Assembly (NCBI RefSeq): GCF_902498065.1
Contig: NZ_CABVIR010000001.1
Location: 1,302,001-1,366,000, forward strand
Direction: 5' to 3'
Origin: Pseudomonas fluorescens
Lineage (GTDB): Bacteria; Pseudomonadota; Gammaproteobacteria; Pseudomonadales; Pseudomonadaceae
DNA: 64,000 nucleotides
The translations under genes were made by a program, and so were the position numbers. The notes under the pieces are model-generated. The model was not told the DNA's origin, ran no database searches, and saw nothing but the letters and a program-made list of their open reading frames with translations. Below, in pieces: positions 47,853 through 56,875 of the stretch; within the stretch, counting starts at the first letter, position 1; each line of letters begins with the position of its first letter.

Positions 47853-49339
47853 TGTCCCGCTGACCCTTGACCCGCCATCGAGGCATCATCGCCAAAGTCG
47901 GGAGCTTGCGATGACAAATCCGCGCCGCCGGAGTCCGGGGCGGTTTGCATGTCCTCGATCCCCGGTACCGGGCCCATCCGGTAAAGTATGCAGATCAGGC
48001 TGACGGGCAACCCGCTGACGTCGACCATCCATTGCAGAATCTGCTCCGGCACCGGATGACCCTGCATTGCCCGGTGCAAGTCAGGCATCGCCACCAGCAT
48101 GCCGGGATGACACTGGCGCAAAAAGCGCTCAAGGGCAGCGCCGTTTTCGACAAAGGGCGCGAAAAGCAGGCACACCAACTGAGCCTCGGTCAAACCGAGG
48201 TCTTTTTGCACCTCGGCCGCGGCCAGCCCCCGCTGTTCAGACTGCCTCGCCGGGTTACCGAAGACCTCCACGGCTTGCTCGCATAAACGCTCCGGGAGCC
48301 GCTTGCGGCGCATCATCACCAATGCCCGCTGCAAGTATTCGGCAACACCCGCCTCATAACTGCGACCGTGCACGAAGCACGCTTGCAACCCCCGCACGTG
48401 TGCGGATATCGAAAGGCTGACGAATTCGTTGTCGCTGAGCTGAGCTGCCAGTTCGTCAGGTTGAAAGCCGAGAAACTCGGTGAGCAACGGCCAGCGCTCT
48501 TCCAGGTTACTGACCAACATATCGTGAATGTCGATGAACGTGGTCCGGCGACACGCCTCAAAGCGCTCGGCCGGTCGCCATGCCGCCTGCCCGAATTCAC
48601 CATAAAACGCGCGATAGCAATCACTGCCGAGCTCGTCGAGCAAGGCGAACAGCTCATCGAAGCCTGTTTCGACGGGACTGGAGGTTTTGAGCCCGACCTT
48701 CGCTGCCGCGCGCTTCAAGCCTTCGAGAAACAGCTTTTGTTGGCGTGGCGTGTCACTGCTGACCAGGGCATCGACGCCGCCGTCCCAGCGAGCGATCTGC
48801 CCATAGAACTCTCCAGTCGCCAGATAGCGGTCGTCCCACAGATCGATGGGGCCGTTCCACGTTCGACGATGGCCCACCATCAGCACATTGAGCCGATTGG
48901 CTTCGCGACCGGCATCTGAGATCGGCGTCGGATGGCTGAACGGCAACACTTCGCGGTTATCCACCATCAACACTTCGACCCGCGGATCGTCGTAGAGAAA
49001 CAGCGAGCTGTAGCTGCGATGGATGTTTTCCTGCGCCATCGAGCTGGCACCGTTCATTCGCAGGGAGGCCACGCGCAACTGGAATGTGGCAGGTGCCCGT
49101 CCGGCAATACTCAGTTGTGCAGCACGCAGCAGCGCCAGGGTGTAGCAACTGTCCCGCGACCCGGACTGGATCGCCAGCACCTTGTAATCCCCAATGCGCT
49201 CCATGCCCCCTGCTGCGACCACCAGGCGCTGAATCATCAGTTGCAATGCCGTGCGTTCTGCCCGCGAGAAAAAACTCAGCACGCGTTGCAGCATTTGTTG
49301 GTAGACATAGTTCATCGCTTGGTCATGGATATGGGTCAT
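47849..49339 (-). CDS. Uncharacterised 496-residue protein coupled to a MocR regulator
   Basis: I recognise no family. It has no signal peptide or membrane segment and is rich in helix. The N-terminus MNYVYQQMLQRVLSFFSRAE is helical; a central block includes 'KVLAIQSGSRDSCYTLALLR' and 'RVEVLMVDNREVLPFSHPTP'; then 'TWNGPIDLWDDRYLATGEF', 'VSSDTPRQQKLFLEGLKRAA', 'RRTTFIDIHDMLVSNLEERW' and a Cys/Pro-poor C-terminus with an acidic Ser/Asp-rich tail (PDSGGADLSSQAPDFGDDAS). Likely cytosolic. Its stop is translationally coupled to the MocR gene, so it is probably part of the same response, perhaps as its target or sensor. Start: ATG at 49339; Met9 is an alternative. Confidence 0.8.
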   Translation of the reverse strand: MTHIHDQAMNYVYQQMLQRVLSFFSRAERTALQLMIQRLVVAAGGMERIGDYKVLAIQSGSRDSCYTLALLRAAQLSIAGRAPATFQLRVASLRMNGASSMAQENIHRSYSSLFLYDDPRVEVLMVDNREVLPFSHPTPISDAGREANRLNVLMVGHRRTWNGPIDLWDDRYLATGEFYGQIARWDGGVDALVSSDTPRQQKLFLEGLKRAAAKVGLKTSSPVETGFDELFALLDELGSDCYRAFYGEFGQAAWRPAERFEACRRTTFIDIHDMLVSNLEERWPLLTEFLGFQPDELAAQLSDNEFVSLSISAHVRGLQACFVHGRSYEAGVAEYLQRALVMMRRKRLPERLCEQAVEVFGNPARQSEQRGLAAAEVQKDLGLTEAQLVCLLFAPFVENGAALERFLRQCHPGMLVAMPDLHRAMQGHPVPEQILQWMVDVSGLPVSLICILYRMGPVPGIEDMQTAPDSGGADLSSQAPDFGDDASMAGQGSAGH

Positions 49340-49863
49340 CTTTATTTACCTGATGCTCGTAAGTTCGGTACTGCATAAACAGCAATATGCATTGCACAGC
49401 GGATTAACCGACACCAATGAAGTGCTGGACGTAATTGTCAAATGCTAGCACTTATGCTTTTAGTAATTATTTGAAATAGTTGAACGCCGACGTTGTTCCG
49501 GTCGAGGCTGAACGGCGCAAAAGCCCAGTATCACTGGCATCTGGCGACTTCACAGAGAATCCTAGGAAATGTCCGACAGCGTCCCACAGACATGTAGCAC
49601 AAGAAATAAAGAGAGAAGCCGCACCTGTTTTTTTGACCGCAGCGCAACGACTTACTGTTGGTCGGATATCTATTAACGATGTGCATTTAAACGTATCAGG
49701 CTGACACCCAGACATGACTCATTCCTTGAGATGAAAGTAATCATCCAATTATCAAGGCTTAGATGCTGATTAGAAGATACAGATCGAGAGCAAAAACCAG
49801 TTCAGTTGCTGAACTGACCCATCGACAGATCGATGAGACGTCTCATGTTTTGCGAGGGGACAA
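49340..49863. other. AT-rich intergenic region with no clear gene
   Basis: 524 bases upstream of the 496-residue gene, lower in GC than its surroundings from about 49430. Two overlapping ORFs (74 codons plus, 82 codons minus) are present between 49467 and 49715, but neither has a ribosome-binding site or a recognisable domain. An inverted repeat AAGTGCT (49420-49426) / AGCACTT (49447-49453) lies about 90 bases before the upstream gene and could be an operator. The rest shows nothing I can name. Confidence 0.5.
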
Positions 49864-49893
49864 TAAAAAAGTCCGTGCAAGCACGGACTTTTT
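49864..49893. terminator. Intrinsic terminator of mexS
   Basis: GTCCGTG (49871-49877) / CACGGAC (49882-49888), loop CAAG, with an A-run on the left and a T-run on the right. It serves the minus-strand mexS, ending at 49903. Confidence 0.88.
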
Positions 49894-49902
49894 CTGGGGC
49901 TG

Positions 49903-50925
49903 TTACGCAGGTTCAACCTGAAGGGCGACCCGCTCGCGGCATGGGCATTCGTCCATGTAGCGGTGCGCTTCGACAAACTCGGAAAACGGGAAGACCCGAG
50001 TCTTGAGCGGCAGCAGCACGCGGTCGGCGGTCAGCTGGTTGATATCGCGCAAGGCCCGTTGCAGCGCAACCTGGTCCTGAACGATGCCAAGCTCCGGCTT
50101 GCCGGTGAAGTTGCCGATGCAGTGCACAAAGAACTGGATGTTCTTTTGGAACGCTGCGCAGGCCGGGAACGGCGTCTGGTTACCGCCTTGCAGGCCGTAC
50201 AACACCAGACTGCCACGTGGCGCAAGCACATCGCCGAGCAGCGACATTTGCGGGCCGCCCAGGCCATCGAATACCACATCGACGCCGCGGTTATCGGTAA
50301 TCTTGTTGATCCGCATGAGCAGATCTTCTTCCTCGGTGACGATGACCTTCTCGGCACCCAGCGACAGTAAGTATTCACGCTCTTCGGCGGTCTTCGTGGC
50401 GGCAATCACCCGAACACCCAGGGCTTTACCCAATTGGACGAAAGAAGGCCCGGCGCAGTGACTGGCGTCGGTAACCAGGGCGAACTGCCCAGGCTTGACC
50501 CGTGCCAGGTCGACATAAGCGAAATAGGCAATCAACAGCGGCGTGTAGTGCACCGCCGCTTCGATCGGGCTGAGCACGTCCGGATAACGGGTCAGTGCCG
50601 AGCGTGGCAGAACGATTTGCTCACCATAGACGGGATAGTCGTTCGGACTTTCAGCCGGGAAGCTGGCGACTTTGTCACCGACCGCGAGGTCATCGACACC
50701 GTCGCCGACCGCCGTCACGACGCCGGACATTTCATGGCCAAGGCCTGAAGGCAAGCGAGCATGGGAGGACGCCAGGTTCTGACGCCAAAGAATGTCGTAC
50801 CAGCTGATGCCAATCGCCTCGACGCGCACCTGCACTTCGCCCGGCGCAGGGAGAGCGGCCGCATGCTCTTCGCATTTGAGCACCTCGGCTGGACCAAACT
50901 TGTGAAAACGGATCGTGCGGGACAT
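49903..50925 (-). CDS. mexS: MexS-type zinc-independent quinone/alcohol oxidoreductase
   Basis: 340 residues of the MDR (quinone oxidoreductase) superfamily: MSRTIRFHKFGPAEVLKCEE at the N-terminus, 'GLGHEMSGVVTAVGDGVDDL', and the cofactor region 'KPGQFALVTDASHCAGPSFV'. The divergent mexT gene next to it and the mexEF-oprN operon beyond identify it as MexS, the oxidoreductase whose loss in P. aeruginosa turns on MexT by metabolite/redox stress. Start ATG at 50925 (Met6 of the longer frame). Confidence 0.93.
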   Translation of the reverse strand: MSRTIRFHKFGPAEVLKCEEHAAALPAPGEVQVRVEAIGISWYDILWRQNLASSHARLPSGLGHEMSGVVTAVGDGVDDLAVGDKVASFPAESPNDYPVYGEQIVLPRSALTRYPDVLSPIEAAVHYTPLLIAYFAYVDLARVKPGQFALVTDASHCAGPSFVQLGKALGVRVIAATKTAEEREYLLSLGAEKVIVTEEEDLLMRINKITDNRGVDVVFDGLGGPQMSLLGDVLAPRGSLVLYGLQGGNQTPFPACAAFQKNIQFFVHCIGNFTGKPELGIVQDQVALQRALRDINQLTADRVLLPLKTRVFPFSEFVEAHRYMDECPCRERVALQVEPA

Positions 50926-50996
50926 CGCAAACCTCGTCAAAGAAACCTCTAATGCCCTGAACTCTATCTGGGCTTTCTACCCAAGACTATCAGTGG

Positions 50997-51020
50997 CTAT
51001 TAATAGTCGACATGCCTGTC
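50997..51020. promoter_or_regulatory. Candidate MexT (nod-box-like) site upstream of mexS
   Basis: In the mexS-mexT gap, 50997-51006 is the palindrome CTATTAATAG next to GTCGAC (51006-51011). Read on the minus strand, GACA-N5-GTCGAC-N4-AATAG matches the MexT consensus ATCA-N5-GTCGAT-N4-ACYAT at 10 of 15 fixed positions. Low confidence. Confidence 0.3.
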
Positions 51021-51194
51021 ATTGATTCCGCAGCGACGGCGACATCTTCAAATGCCGTAAGAAACCGAAGCAGCCTTTGTAGGAAAACTGAATTACTCGG
51101 TGCAGAGTAGCAGCCTTTCCCCGTAATATTCATGCCGGCCATTGTTCTCATATGGCCGCTCCCGTCAAGCTTGATGACTCTGCCAGGACTCCAG

Positions 51195-52112
51195 ATGAAT
51201 CGTAATGACCTGCGTCGTGTCGACCTGAACCTGTTGATCGTTTTCGAAACATTGATGCACGAACGCAGTGTGACCCGCGCTGCGGAGAAATTGTTCCTTG
51301 GTCAGCCGGCCATCAGTGCGGCGCTCTCGCGCCTGCGCGGGCTGTTCGATGATCCATTATTCGTGCGCACCGGGCGCAGTATGGAACCGTCCGCGCGGGC
51401 GGTGGAGATCTTCGCCCTGCTCTCCCCGGCCCTGGACTCGATTTCCACGGCCGTCAGCCGTGCAGCGGAATTCGACCCGGCGACCAGCACGGCGGTGTTC
51501 CGCATCGGTCTGTCGGACGATGTCGAGTTCGCTTTGTTGCCGATGCTGCTCAAGCGTCTGCGCGCCGAATCGCCAGGGATTGTGCTGGTGGTGCGGCGGG
51601 CCAACTACATCCTGATGCCGAGCTTGCTGGCCTCGGGCGAGATTTCAATCGGCGTCAGCTACACCGCCGACCTGCCGGCCAACGCCAAGCGCAAAGTGCT
51701 GCGCCGCAGCATGCCCAAACTCTTGCGCGCCGACACCGTTCCGGGACCGCTGAGCCTCGACGACTTCTGCGAACGCCCCCACGCGTTGGTGTCATTTGCC
51801 GGCGACCTGAGCGGCTTTATAGATGAAGAGCTGGAAAAACTCGGGCGCAAACGTCACGTGGTGCTCGCTGTGCCGCAGTTCAACGGGCTCAGCACACTTA
51901 TCAGCGGTACGGATATCGTCGCGACGGTGCCGGATTACACGGCTGACGCGTTGACGGCCGCAGGCGGTGTGCGGGCGGAAGATCCGCCGTTGCCGGTGCG
52001 CAGCTTTGAGTTGCACATGGCGTGGCGCGGGTCGCAGGACAATGACCCGGGGGAGCGTTGGTTGCGGTCGCGGATTCAGATGTTCTTTGGGGATCCGGAC
52101 AGTCTGGCTTGA
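51195..52112 (+). CDS. mexT: LysR-family activator MexT
   Basis: 305 residues starting MNRNDLRRVDLNLLIVFETL, the known start of P. aeruginosa MexT. The HTH is SVTRAAEKLFLGQPAISAAL, followed by 'FVRTGRSMEPSARAVEIFAL' and the LysR effector domain. It activates mexEF-oprN and mexS under redox or nitrosative stress. The reading frame is intact, so no frameshift or insertion of the kind that silences MexT in wild-type PAO1 is visible. The ATG at 51195 is chosen because it matches the family start; the frame extends upstream to 51132. Confidence 0.95.
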   Translation: MNRNDLRRVDLNLLIVFETLMHERSVTRAAEKLFLGQPAISAALSRLRGLFDDPLFVRTGRSMEPSARAVEIFALLSPALDSISTAVSRAAEFDPATSTAVFRIGLSDDVEFALLPMLLKRLRAESPGIVLVVRRANYILMPSLLASGEISIGVSYTADLPANAKRKVLRRSMPKLLRADTVPGPLSLDDFCERPHALVSFAGDLSGFIDEELEKLGRKRHVVLAVPQFNGLSTLISGTDIVATVPDYTADALTAAGGVRAEDPPLPVRSFELHMAWRGSQDNDPGERWLRSRIQMFFGDPDSLA

Positions 52113-52133
52113 GTTGTTTATAACGGCTTCTGG

Positions 52134-52214
52134 CGCCTTCGCTGGCAAGCCTGCTCCCACAGGGATTTGTGGCGCTCATCGGATCCCCGTGGGCGCGGGA
52201 TTGCCCGCGAAGAC
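52134..52214. repeat. REPIN between mexT and mexE
   Basis: 'gccttcgctggcaagcctgc' + tcccacag and inverted 'cgtgggcgcgggattgcccg' + cgaaga, about 30 bases apart. The two arms have diverged in their palindromes. Confidence 0.75.
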
Positions 52215-52262
52215 TGCGACTCGGTCTCCTGTCCTTTGCACTCCACGCAACACTGAATTGTC

Positions 52263-52278
52263 ATCAATCACATTGATC
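52263..52278 (+). promoter_or_regulatory. Candidate LysR/MexT binding site upstream of mexE
   Basis: ATCAAT-CAC-ATTGAT (52263-52277) is a perfect inverted repeat with the LysR T-N11-A spacing (T52264 to A52276). It begins ATCA-N5 and ends xTxGAT like the first half of the MexT nod box; the distal ACYAT part is missing. 145 bases before the mexE ATG. Confidence 0.4.
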
Positions 52279-52323
52279 GCGTTCTAGCCTGAGGCGCATG
52301 CTAGAGGGCTTGCTCTGACCTCA

Positions 52324-52340
52324 TATCATTCCGAATGATA
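52324..52340. promoter_or_regulatory. Perfect 17-bp palindrome in the mexE promoter region
   Basis: TATCATTC-C-GAATGATA, arms of 8 bases with a single-base centre, 82 bases before the mexE ATG. The form resembles a TetR- or Fur-type operator, but no such regulator lies nearby. Confidence 0.45.
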
Positions 52341-52422
52341 GTTACCTTTGCTTCATTCGATTCGTGCGATACCCCCTCGCCGAGCATCATCCGCCCATCT
52401 CAATACATTGGCGGATGCATCC

Positions 52423-53676
52423 ATGGAACAGTCATTCAAACATTTGCGCTTCCCGTTGGCCCTCTTGGCCGTAGTGGTGATGAGCGCTTGCGGCAAGGCT
52501 CCGGAGTCTGCCGCGACCATGCCTGCGGCGAAAGTCAGCGTCGCCAAGGTGCTGGAACAACCGGTCAATGAGTGGGACGAATTCACCGGGCGCCTCGAAG
52601 CGCCGGAAACGGTAGAGATTCGTCCACGGGTCTCCGGTCAGATCGATGACGTGGCCTTCACCGAAGGCGCGCTGGTCAAGAAAGGCGACTTGCTGTTCCA
52701 GATCGACCCGCGTCCCTTCCAGGCTGAAGTCCGCCGCCTCGAAGCGCTGGTCGCGCAGTCTCGCGCCAATGCCACCCGTAGCGAAAATGAAGCCCAGCGC
52801 GGTGAGCGTCTGCGCATCAGCAACGCGATTTCCGCCGAGCTGGCTGATTCGCGCACCAGCGCTGCACAAGAAGCCCGCGCTGCAGTCGGTGCCCTCCAGG
52901 CACAACTGGACCTGGCGAAACTGAACCTGAGCTTCACCCGCGTCACCGCACCGATCAGCGGCCGTGTCAGCCGTGCGGAAATCACCGCGGGTAACCTGGT
53001 GACCGCCGACACCACACCGCTGACCAGCGTAGTGTCCACCGACAAGGTCTACGCCTATTTCGACGCTGACGAGCGGGTGTTCCTCAAGTACACCCAACTC
53101 GCTCGCCAGGGCAAACGCGGCGCAACCACCCCGGTTTACCTCGGTCTGTCCAACGAAGACGGCAACCCGCATCAGGGCGTGATGAACTTTGTCGACAACC
53201 AGGTCAACCCGAAAACCGGCACCATTCGTGGTCGCGCCGTGTTCGACAATACCGACGGCACCTACACCCCAGGCCTGTATGCCCGCCTGAAACTGGTCGG
53301 CAGCGGCACCTACTCCGCCGTGCTGATCAACGATGAAGCAGTCGGTACTGACCTCGGTAAAAAGTTCGTGCTGGTGATGGATGCGGACAACAAAACCGCC
53401 TACCGCGCAGTTGAACTGGGTCCGAAAATCGAAGGCCTGCGCATCGTGCGCAACGGCCTGAACAAGGATGACACGATCATCGTCAAGGGCCTGCAACGGG
53501 TACGTCCCGGTTCGCCAGTCACCCCTGAGGTGATCCCGATGGCCAGCGAACAAACCCTCGCGGCACTCGCACAACAACGACAAGCGCTGGAAGCCAGCAA
53601 CCTGCCTCAAGTTGCACCTGCCAAGGTCGCGCCGGGTTCGGTTGTGAAACTGGCTGCTGCGACTCCACGCGGTTAA
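52423..53676 (+). CDS. mexE: RND efflux membrane-fusion protein MexE
   Basis: 417 residues, a lipoprotein with lipobox VVMSAC after an N-terminal hydrophobic stretch. The MFP layout is present: barrel-sandwich half 'RPRVSGQIDDVAFTEGALVK', long coiled-coil hairpin (about 100-170, rich in A/E/R), second lipoyl half 'LNLSFTRVTAPISGRVSRAE', and beta-barrel 'VYAYFDADERVFLKYTQL'. It links MexF to OprN. First gene of mexEF-oprN; start at 52423 chosen over an upstream ATG because the signal begins there. Confidence 0.95.
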   Translation: MEQSFKHLRFPLALLAVVVMSACGKAPESAATMPAAKVSVAKVLEQPVNEWDEFTGRLEAPETVEIRPRVSGQIDDVAFTEGALVKKGDLLFQIDPRPFQAEVRRLEALVAQSRANATRSENEAQRGERLRISNAISAELADSRTSAAQEARAAVGALQAQLDLAKLNLSFTRVTAPISGRVSRAEITAGNLVTADTTPLTSVVSTDKVYAYFDADERVFLKYTQLARQGKRGATTPVYLGLSNEDGNPHQGVMNFVDNQVNPKTGTIRGRAVFDNTDGTYTPGLYARLKLVGSGTYSAVLINDEAVGTDLGKKFVLVMDADNKTAYRAVELGPKIEGLRIVRNGLNKDDTIIVKGLQRVRPGSPVTPEVIPMASEQTLAALAQQRQALEASNLPQVAPAKVAPGSVVKLAAATPRG

Positions 53677-53692
53677 GGGACGACAAACTCCG

Positions 53693-56600
53693 ATGAATTT
53701 TTCCCAATTCTTCATTTCACGGCCAATTTTTGCAGCGGTGCTGTCGCTGCTGATCCTGATCGCCGGCGCCATCTCGCTGTTCCAGTTGCCGATCAGCGAA
53801 TACCCGGAAGTCGTGCCGCCGACCGTTGTGGTCCGCGCGAACTTCCCGGGCGCCAACCCAAAAGTCATCGGTGAAACCGTGGCCGCTCCATTGGAGCAAG
53901 CCATCACCGGCGTCGAGAACATGTTGTACATGTCCTCGCAGTCCACCGCTGACGGCAAGATCACCCTGACCATCACTTTTGCGCTGGGCACTGACCTGGA
54001 CAACGCACAGGTGCAGGTGCAGAACCGCGTGACCCGCACCGAACCGAAGCTTCCAGAAGAAGTGACGCGCATCGGTATCACCGTGGACAAGGCCTCGCCC
54101 GACCTGACCATGGTGGTGCACTTGACCTCGCCGGACAAACGCTACGACATGCTCTACCTGTCCAACTACGCCCTGCTCAACATCAAGGATGAGCTGGCGC
54201 GCCTGGGCGGTGTCGGGGACGTGCAGCTGTTTGGTATGGGCGACTACTCGTTGCGTGTATGGCTCGATCCGAACAAGACCGCTTCGCGCAATCTGACCGC
54301 GACCGACGTCGTAACCGCGATCCGCGAACAAAACCGTCAAGTCGCTGCCGGTGCCTTGGGTGCACCACCCGCACCGAATGCCACGGCGTTCCAGTTGTCG
54401 GTCAACACCCAGGGTCGTCTGGTTTCCGAAGAAGAGTTCGAGAACATCATCATTCGCTCCGGCGACAACGGTGAAATCACCCGCCTGAAAGACATCGCGC
54501 GCGTCGAGCTGGGTTCAAGCCAGTACGCCCTGCGCTCCTTGCTGAACAATCAACCGGCGGTGGCGATCCCGATCTTCCAGCGCCCGGGTTCCAACGCGAT
54601 CGAAATCTCCAACGAAGTTCGCGACAAGATGGCGGAGCTGAAGAAGAGCTTCCCTGAAGGCATGGACTTCAGCATCGTCTATGACCCGACGATCTTCGTG
54701 CGCGGCTCCATCGAAGCGGTGGTTCACACGCTCTTCGAAGCACTGATCCTCGTGGTGCTGGTGGTGATCCTGTTCCTGCAAACCTGGCGTGCCTCGATCA
54801 TTCCGTTGGTGGCGGTGCCGGTTTCGCTGATCGGTACGTTTGCGGTGATGCATTTGTTCGGCTTCTCGCTGAACGCCTTATCACTGTTCGGATTGGTACT
54901 GGCCATCGGTATCGTGGTGGACGACGCCATCGTGGTGGTGGAGAACGTGGAAAGGCACATCGAGCTGGGAGAAACGCCCGTAGAAGCCACCAAGAAAGCC
55001 ATGCGAGAGGTGACCGGCCCGATCATCGCGACGGCGCTGGTGCTGTGTGCGGTATTTATCCCGGCGGCGTTCATTTCCGGTCTCACCGGCCAGTTCTACA
55101 AACAGTTTGCCCTGACCATTGCCATCTCGACCGTGATCTCGGCGTTCAACTCGCTGACACTGTCCCCTGCCCTGGCCGCCGTGCTGCTCAAGAGCCACCA
55201 TGCGCCGAAAGATCGCTTTACCAAAGTGCTTGATAAACTATTGGGCGGCTGGCTGTTCCGTCCGTTCAACCGGTTCTTCGAACGCGCCAGTCATGGCTAT
55301 GTCGGCACCGTAGCCCGGGTTATCCGCAGCAGCGGTATTGCCTTGCTGTTGTACGCAGGCTTGATGGTGCTGACCTTCTTCGGTTTCTCCAGCACCCCCA
55401 CCGGTTTCGTACCCGGCCAAGACAAGCAATACCTGGTGGCCTTCGCGCAATTGCCGGATGCTTCCAGCCTGGACCGCACCGAAGACGTGATCAAACGCAT
55501 GTCCGACCTGGCCTTGAAACAGCCTGGCGTGGAAAGCGCGGTAGCGTTCCCGGGCCTGTCGATCAACGGATTCACCAACAGCCCGAACGCCGGCATCGTG
55601 TTCGTGACCCTGAAACCGTTCGACGAGCGTAAAGACCCGAGCATGTCCGCCGGTGCGATTGCCGGTGCATTGAACGGCCAGTTCGCCGGGATTCAGGAAG
55701 CCTACATGGCGATCTTCCCGCCGCCGCCGGTACAAGGCCTGGGCACCATCGGTGGTTTCCGCTTGCAGATCGAAGACCGGGGCAACCTGGGCTACGACGA
55801 GCTGTACAAAGAAACCATGAACATCATCACCAAGAGCCACAACGTGCCGGAACTGGCCGCCCTGTTCACCAGCTACACGGTGAACGTGCCGCAAGTCGAT
55901 GCCGCCATCGACCGGGAAAAAGCCAAGACTCACGGCGTGGCCGTCAGCGACATCTTCGACACCCTGCAGATCTACCTGGGTTCGCTGTATGCCAACGACT
56001 TCAACCGCTTTGGTCGTACCTACCAGGTCAACGTTCAGGCTGAACAGCAGTTCCGCCTCGAGCCGGACCAGATCGGTCAGCTGAAAGTGCGCAACAACAA
56101 AGGCGAGATGATCCCGCTGGCGACCTTCATCAAGGTCAGCGACACCTCGGGCCCGGACCGCGTGATGCACTACAACGGCTTCATCACCGCTGAAATCAAC
56201 GGTGCGGCAGCCCCCGGCTACAGCTCCGGCCAGGCTCAAGCGGCCATCGAGAAACTGCTCAAGGAAGAACTTCCGAACGGCATGACCTACGAATGGACTG
56301 ACCTGACCTACCAGCAGATTCTGTCCGGCAACACCGCGCTGTTCGTGTTCCCGCTCTGCGTATTGCTGGCGTTCCTGGTACTCGCGGCGCAGTACGAAAG
56401 CTGGAGCCTGCCACTGGCGGTGATCCTGATCGTACCGATGACCCTGCTGTCGGCCATCATCGGTGTGATTGCTTCGGGAGGCGACAACAACATCTTCACC
56501 CAGATCGGCTTGATCGTACTGGTGGGACTTGCGTGCAAGAACGCGATTCTGATCGTCGAGTTCGCCAAGGACAAACAGCAGGACGAAGGCATGAGCCCGC

Positions 56601-56875
56601 TGGCTGCGGTGCTCGAAGCGTGCCGCCTGCGTCTGCGGCCGATCCTGATGACCTCCTTCGCGTTCATCATGGGTGTGGTGCCACTGGTGTTCTCCAGCGG
56701 TGCCGGTGCCGAAATGCGTCACGCCATGGGTGTGGCGGTGTTCTCCGGGATGCTCGGGGTGACGTTCTTCGGTCTGTTGCTGACACCGGTGTTCTACGTG
56801 TTGATTCGTAATTTCGTGGAGCGCGGCGAGAAGCGCAAAGCGGCCAAGGCCCTGAAACTGGAGGCGCAACAATGA
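53693..56875 (+). CDS. mexF: RND efflux transporter MexF
   Basis: 1060 residues with the twelve-helix HAE1-type RND layout. Helix 1 is 'FFISRPIFAAVLSLLILIAG'; the proton-relay helix 4 contains 'LVLAIGIVVDDAIVVVENVE' (the two conserved Asp), and the late helix 'LIVLVGLACKNAILIVEFAK' has the conserved Lys-Asn. Periplasmic loops are full size. It exports chloramphenicol, fluoroquinolones, trimethoprim and signalling precursors in P. aeruginosa. 16 bases after mexE. Confidence 0.96.
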   Translation: MNFSQFFISRPIFAAVLSLLILIAGAISLFQLPISEYPEVVPPTVVVRANFPGANPKVIGETVAAPLEQAITGVENMLYMSSQSTADGKITLTITFALGTDLDNAQVQVQNRVTRTEPKLPEEVTRIGITVDKASPDLTMVVHLTSPDKRYDMLYLSNYALLNIKDELARLGGVGDVQLFGMGDYSLRVWLDPNKTASRNLTATDVVTAIREQNRQVAAGALGAPPAPNATAFQLSVNTQGRLVSEEEFENIIIRSGDNGEITRLKDIARVELGSSQYALRSLLNNQPAVAIPIFQRPGSNAIEISNEVRDKMAELKKSFPEGMDFSIVYDPTIFVRGSIEAVVHTLFEALILVVLVVILFLQTWRASIIPLVAVPVSLIGTFAVMHLFGFSLNALSLFGLVLAIGIVVDDAIVVVENVERHIELGETPVEATKKAMREVTGPIIATALVLCAVFIPAAFISGLTGQFYKQFALTIAISTVISAFNSLTLSPALAAVLLKSHHAPKDRFTKVLDKLLGGWLFRPFNRFFERASHGYVGTVARVIRSSGIALLLYAGLMVLTFFGFSSTPTGFVPGQDKQYLVAFAQLPDASSLDRTEDVIKRMSDLALKQPGVESAVAFPGLSINGFTNSPNAGIVFVTLKPFDERKDPSMSAGAIAGALNGQFAGIQEAYMAIFPPPPVQGLGTIGGFRLQIEDRGNLGYDELYKETMNIITKSHNVPELAALFTSYTVNVPQVDAAIDREKAKTHGVAVSDIFDTLQIYLGSLYANDFNRFGRTYQVNVQAEQQFRLEPDQIGQLKVRNNKGEMIPLATFIKVSDTSGPDRVMHYNGFITAEINGAAAPGYSSGQAQAAIEKLLKEELPNGMTYEWTDLTYQQILSGNTALFVFPLCVLLAFLVLAAQYESWSLPLAVILIVPMTLLSAIIGVIASGGDNNIFTQIGLIVLVGLACKNAILIVEFAKDKQQDEGMSPLAAVLEACRLRLRPILMTSFAFIMGVVPLVFSSGAGAEMRHAMGVAVFSGMLGVTFFGLLLTPVFYVLIRNFVERGEKRKAAKALKLEAQQ

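Noticed and set aside
49467..49715. 82-codon minus-strand and 74-codon plus-strand ORFs
   Set aside because: The two overlap, neither has a ribosome-binding site or recognisable similarity, and the region is AT-rich intergenic DNA.
55238..56872. 544-codon minus-strand open frame opposite mexF
   Set aside because: Antisense shadow of mexF, with repetitive His/Arg/Gln composition and no domains.
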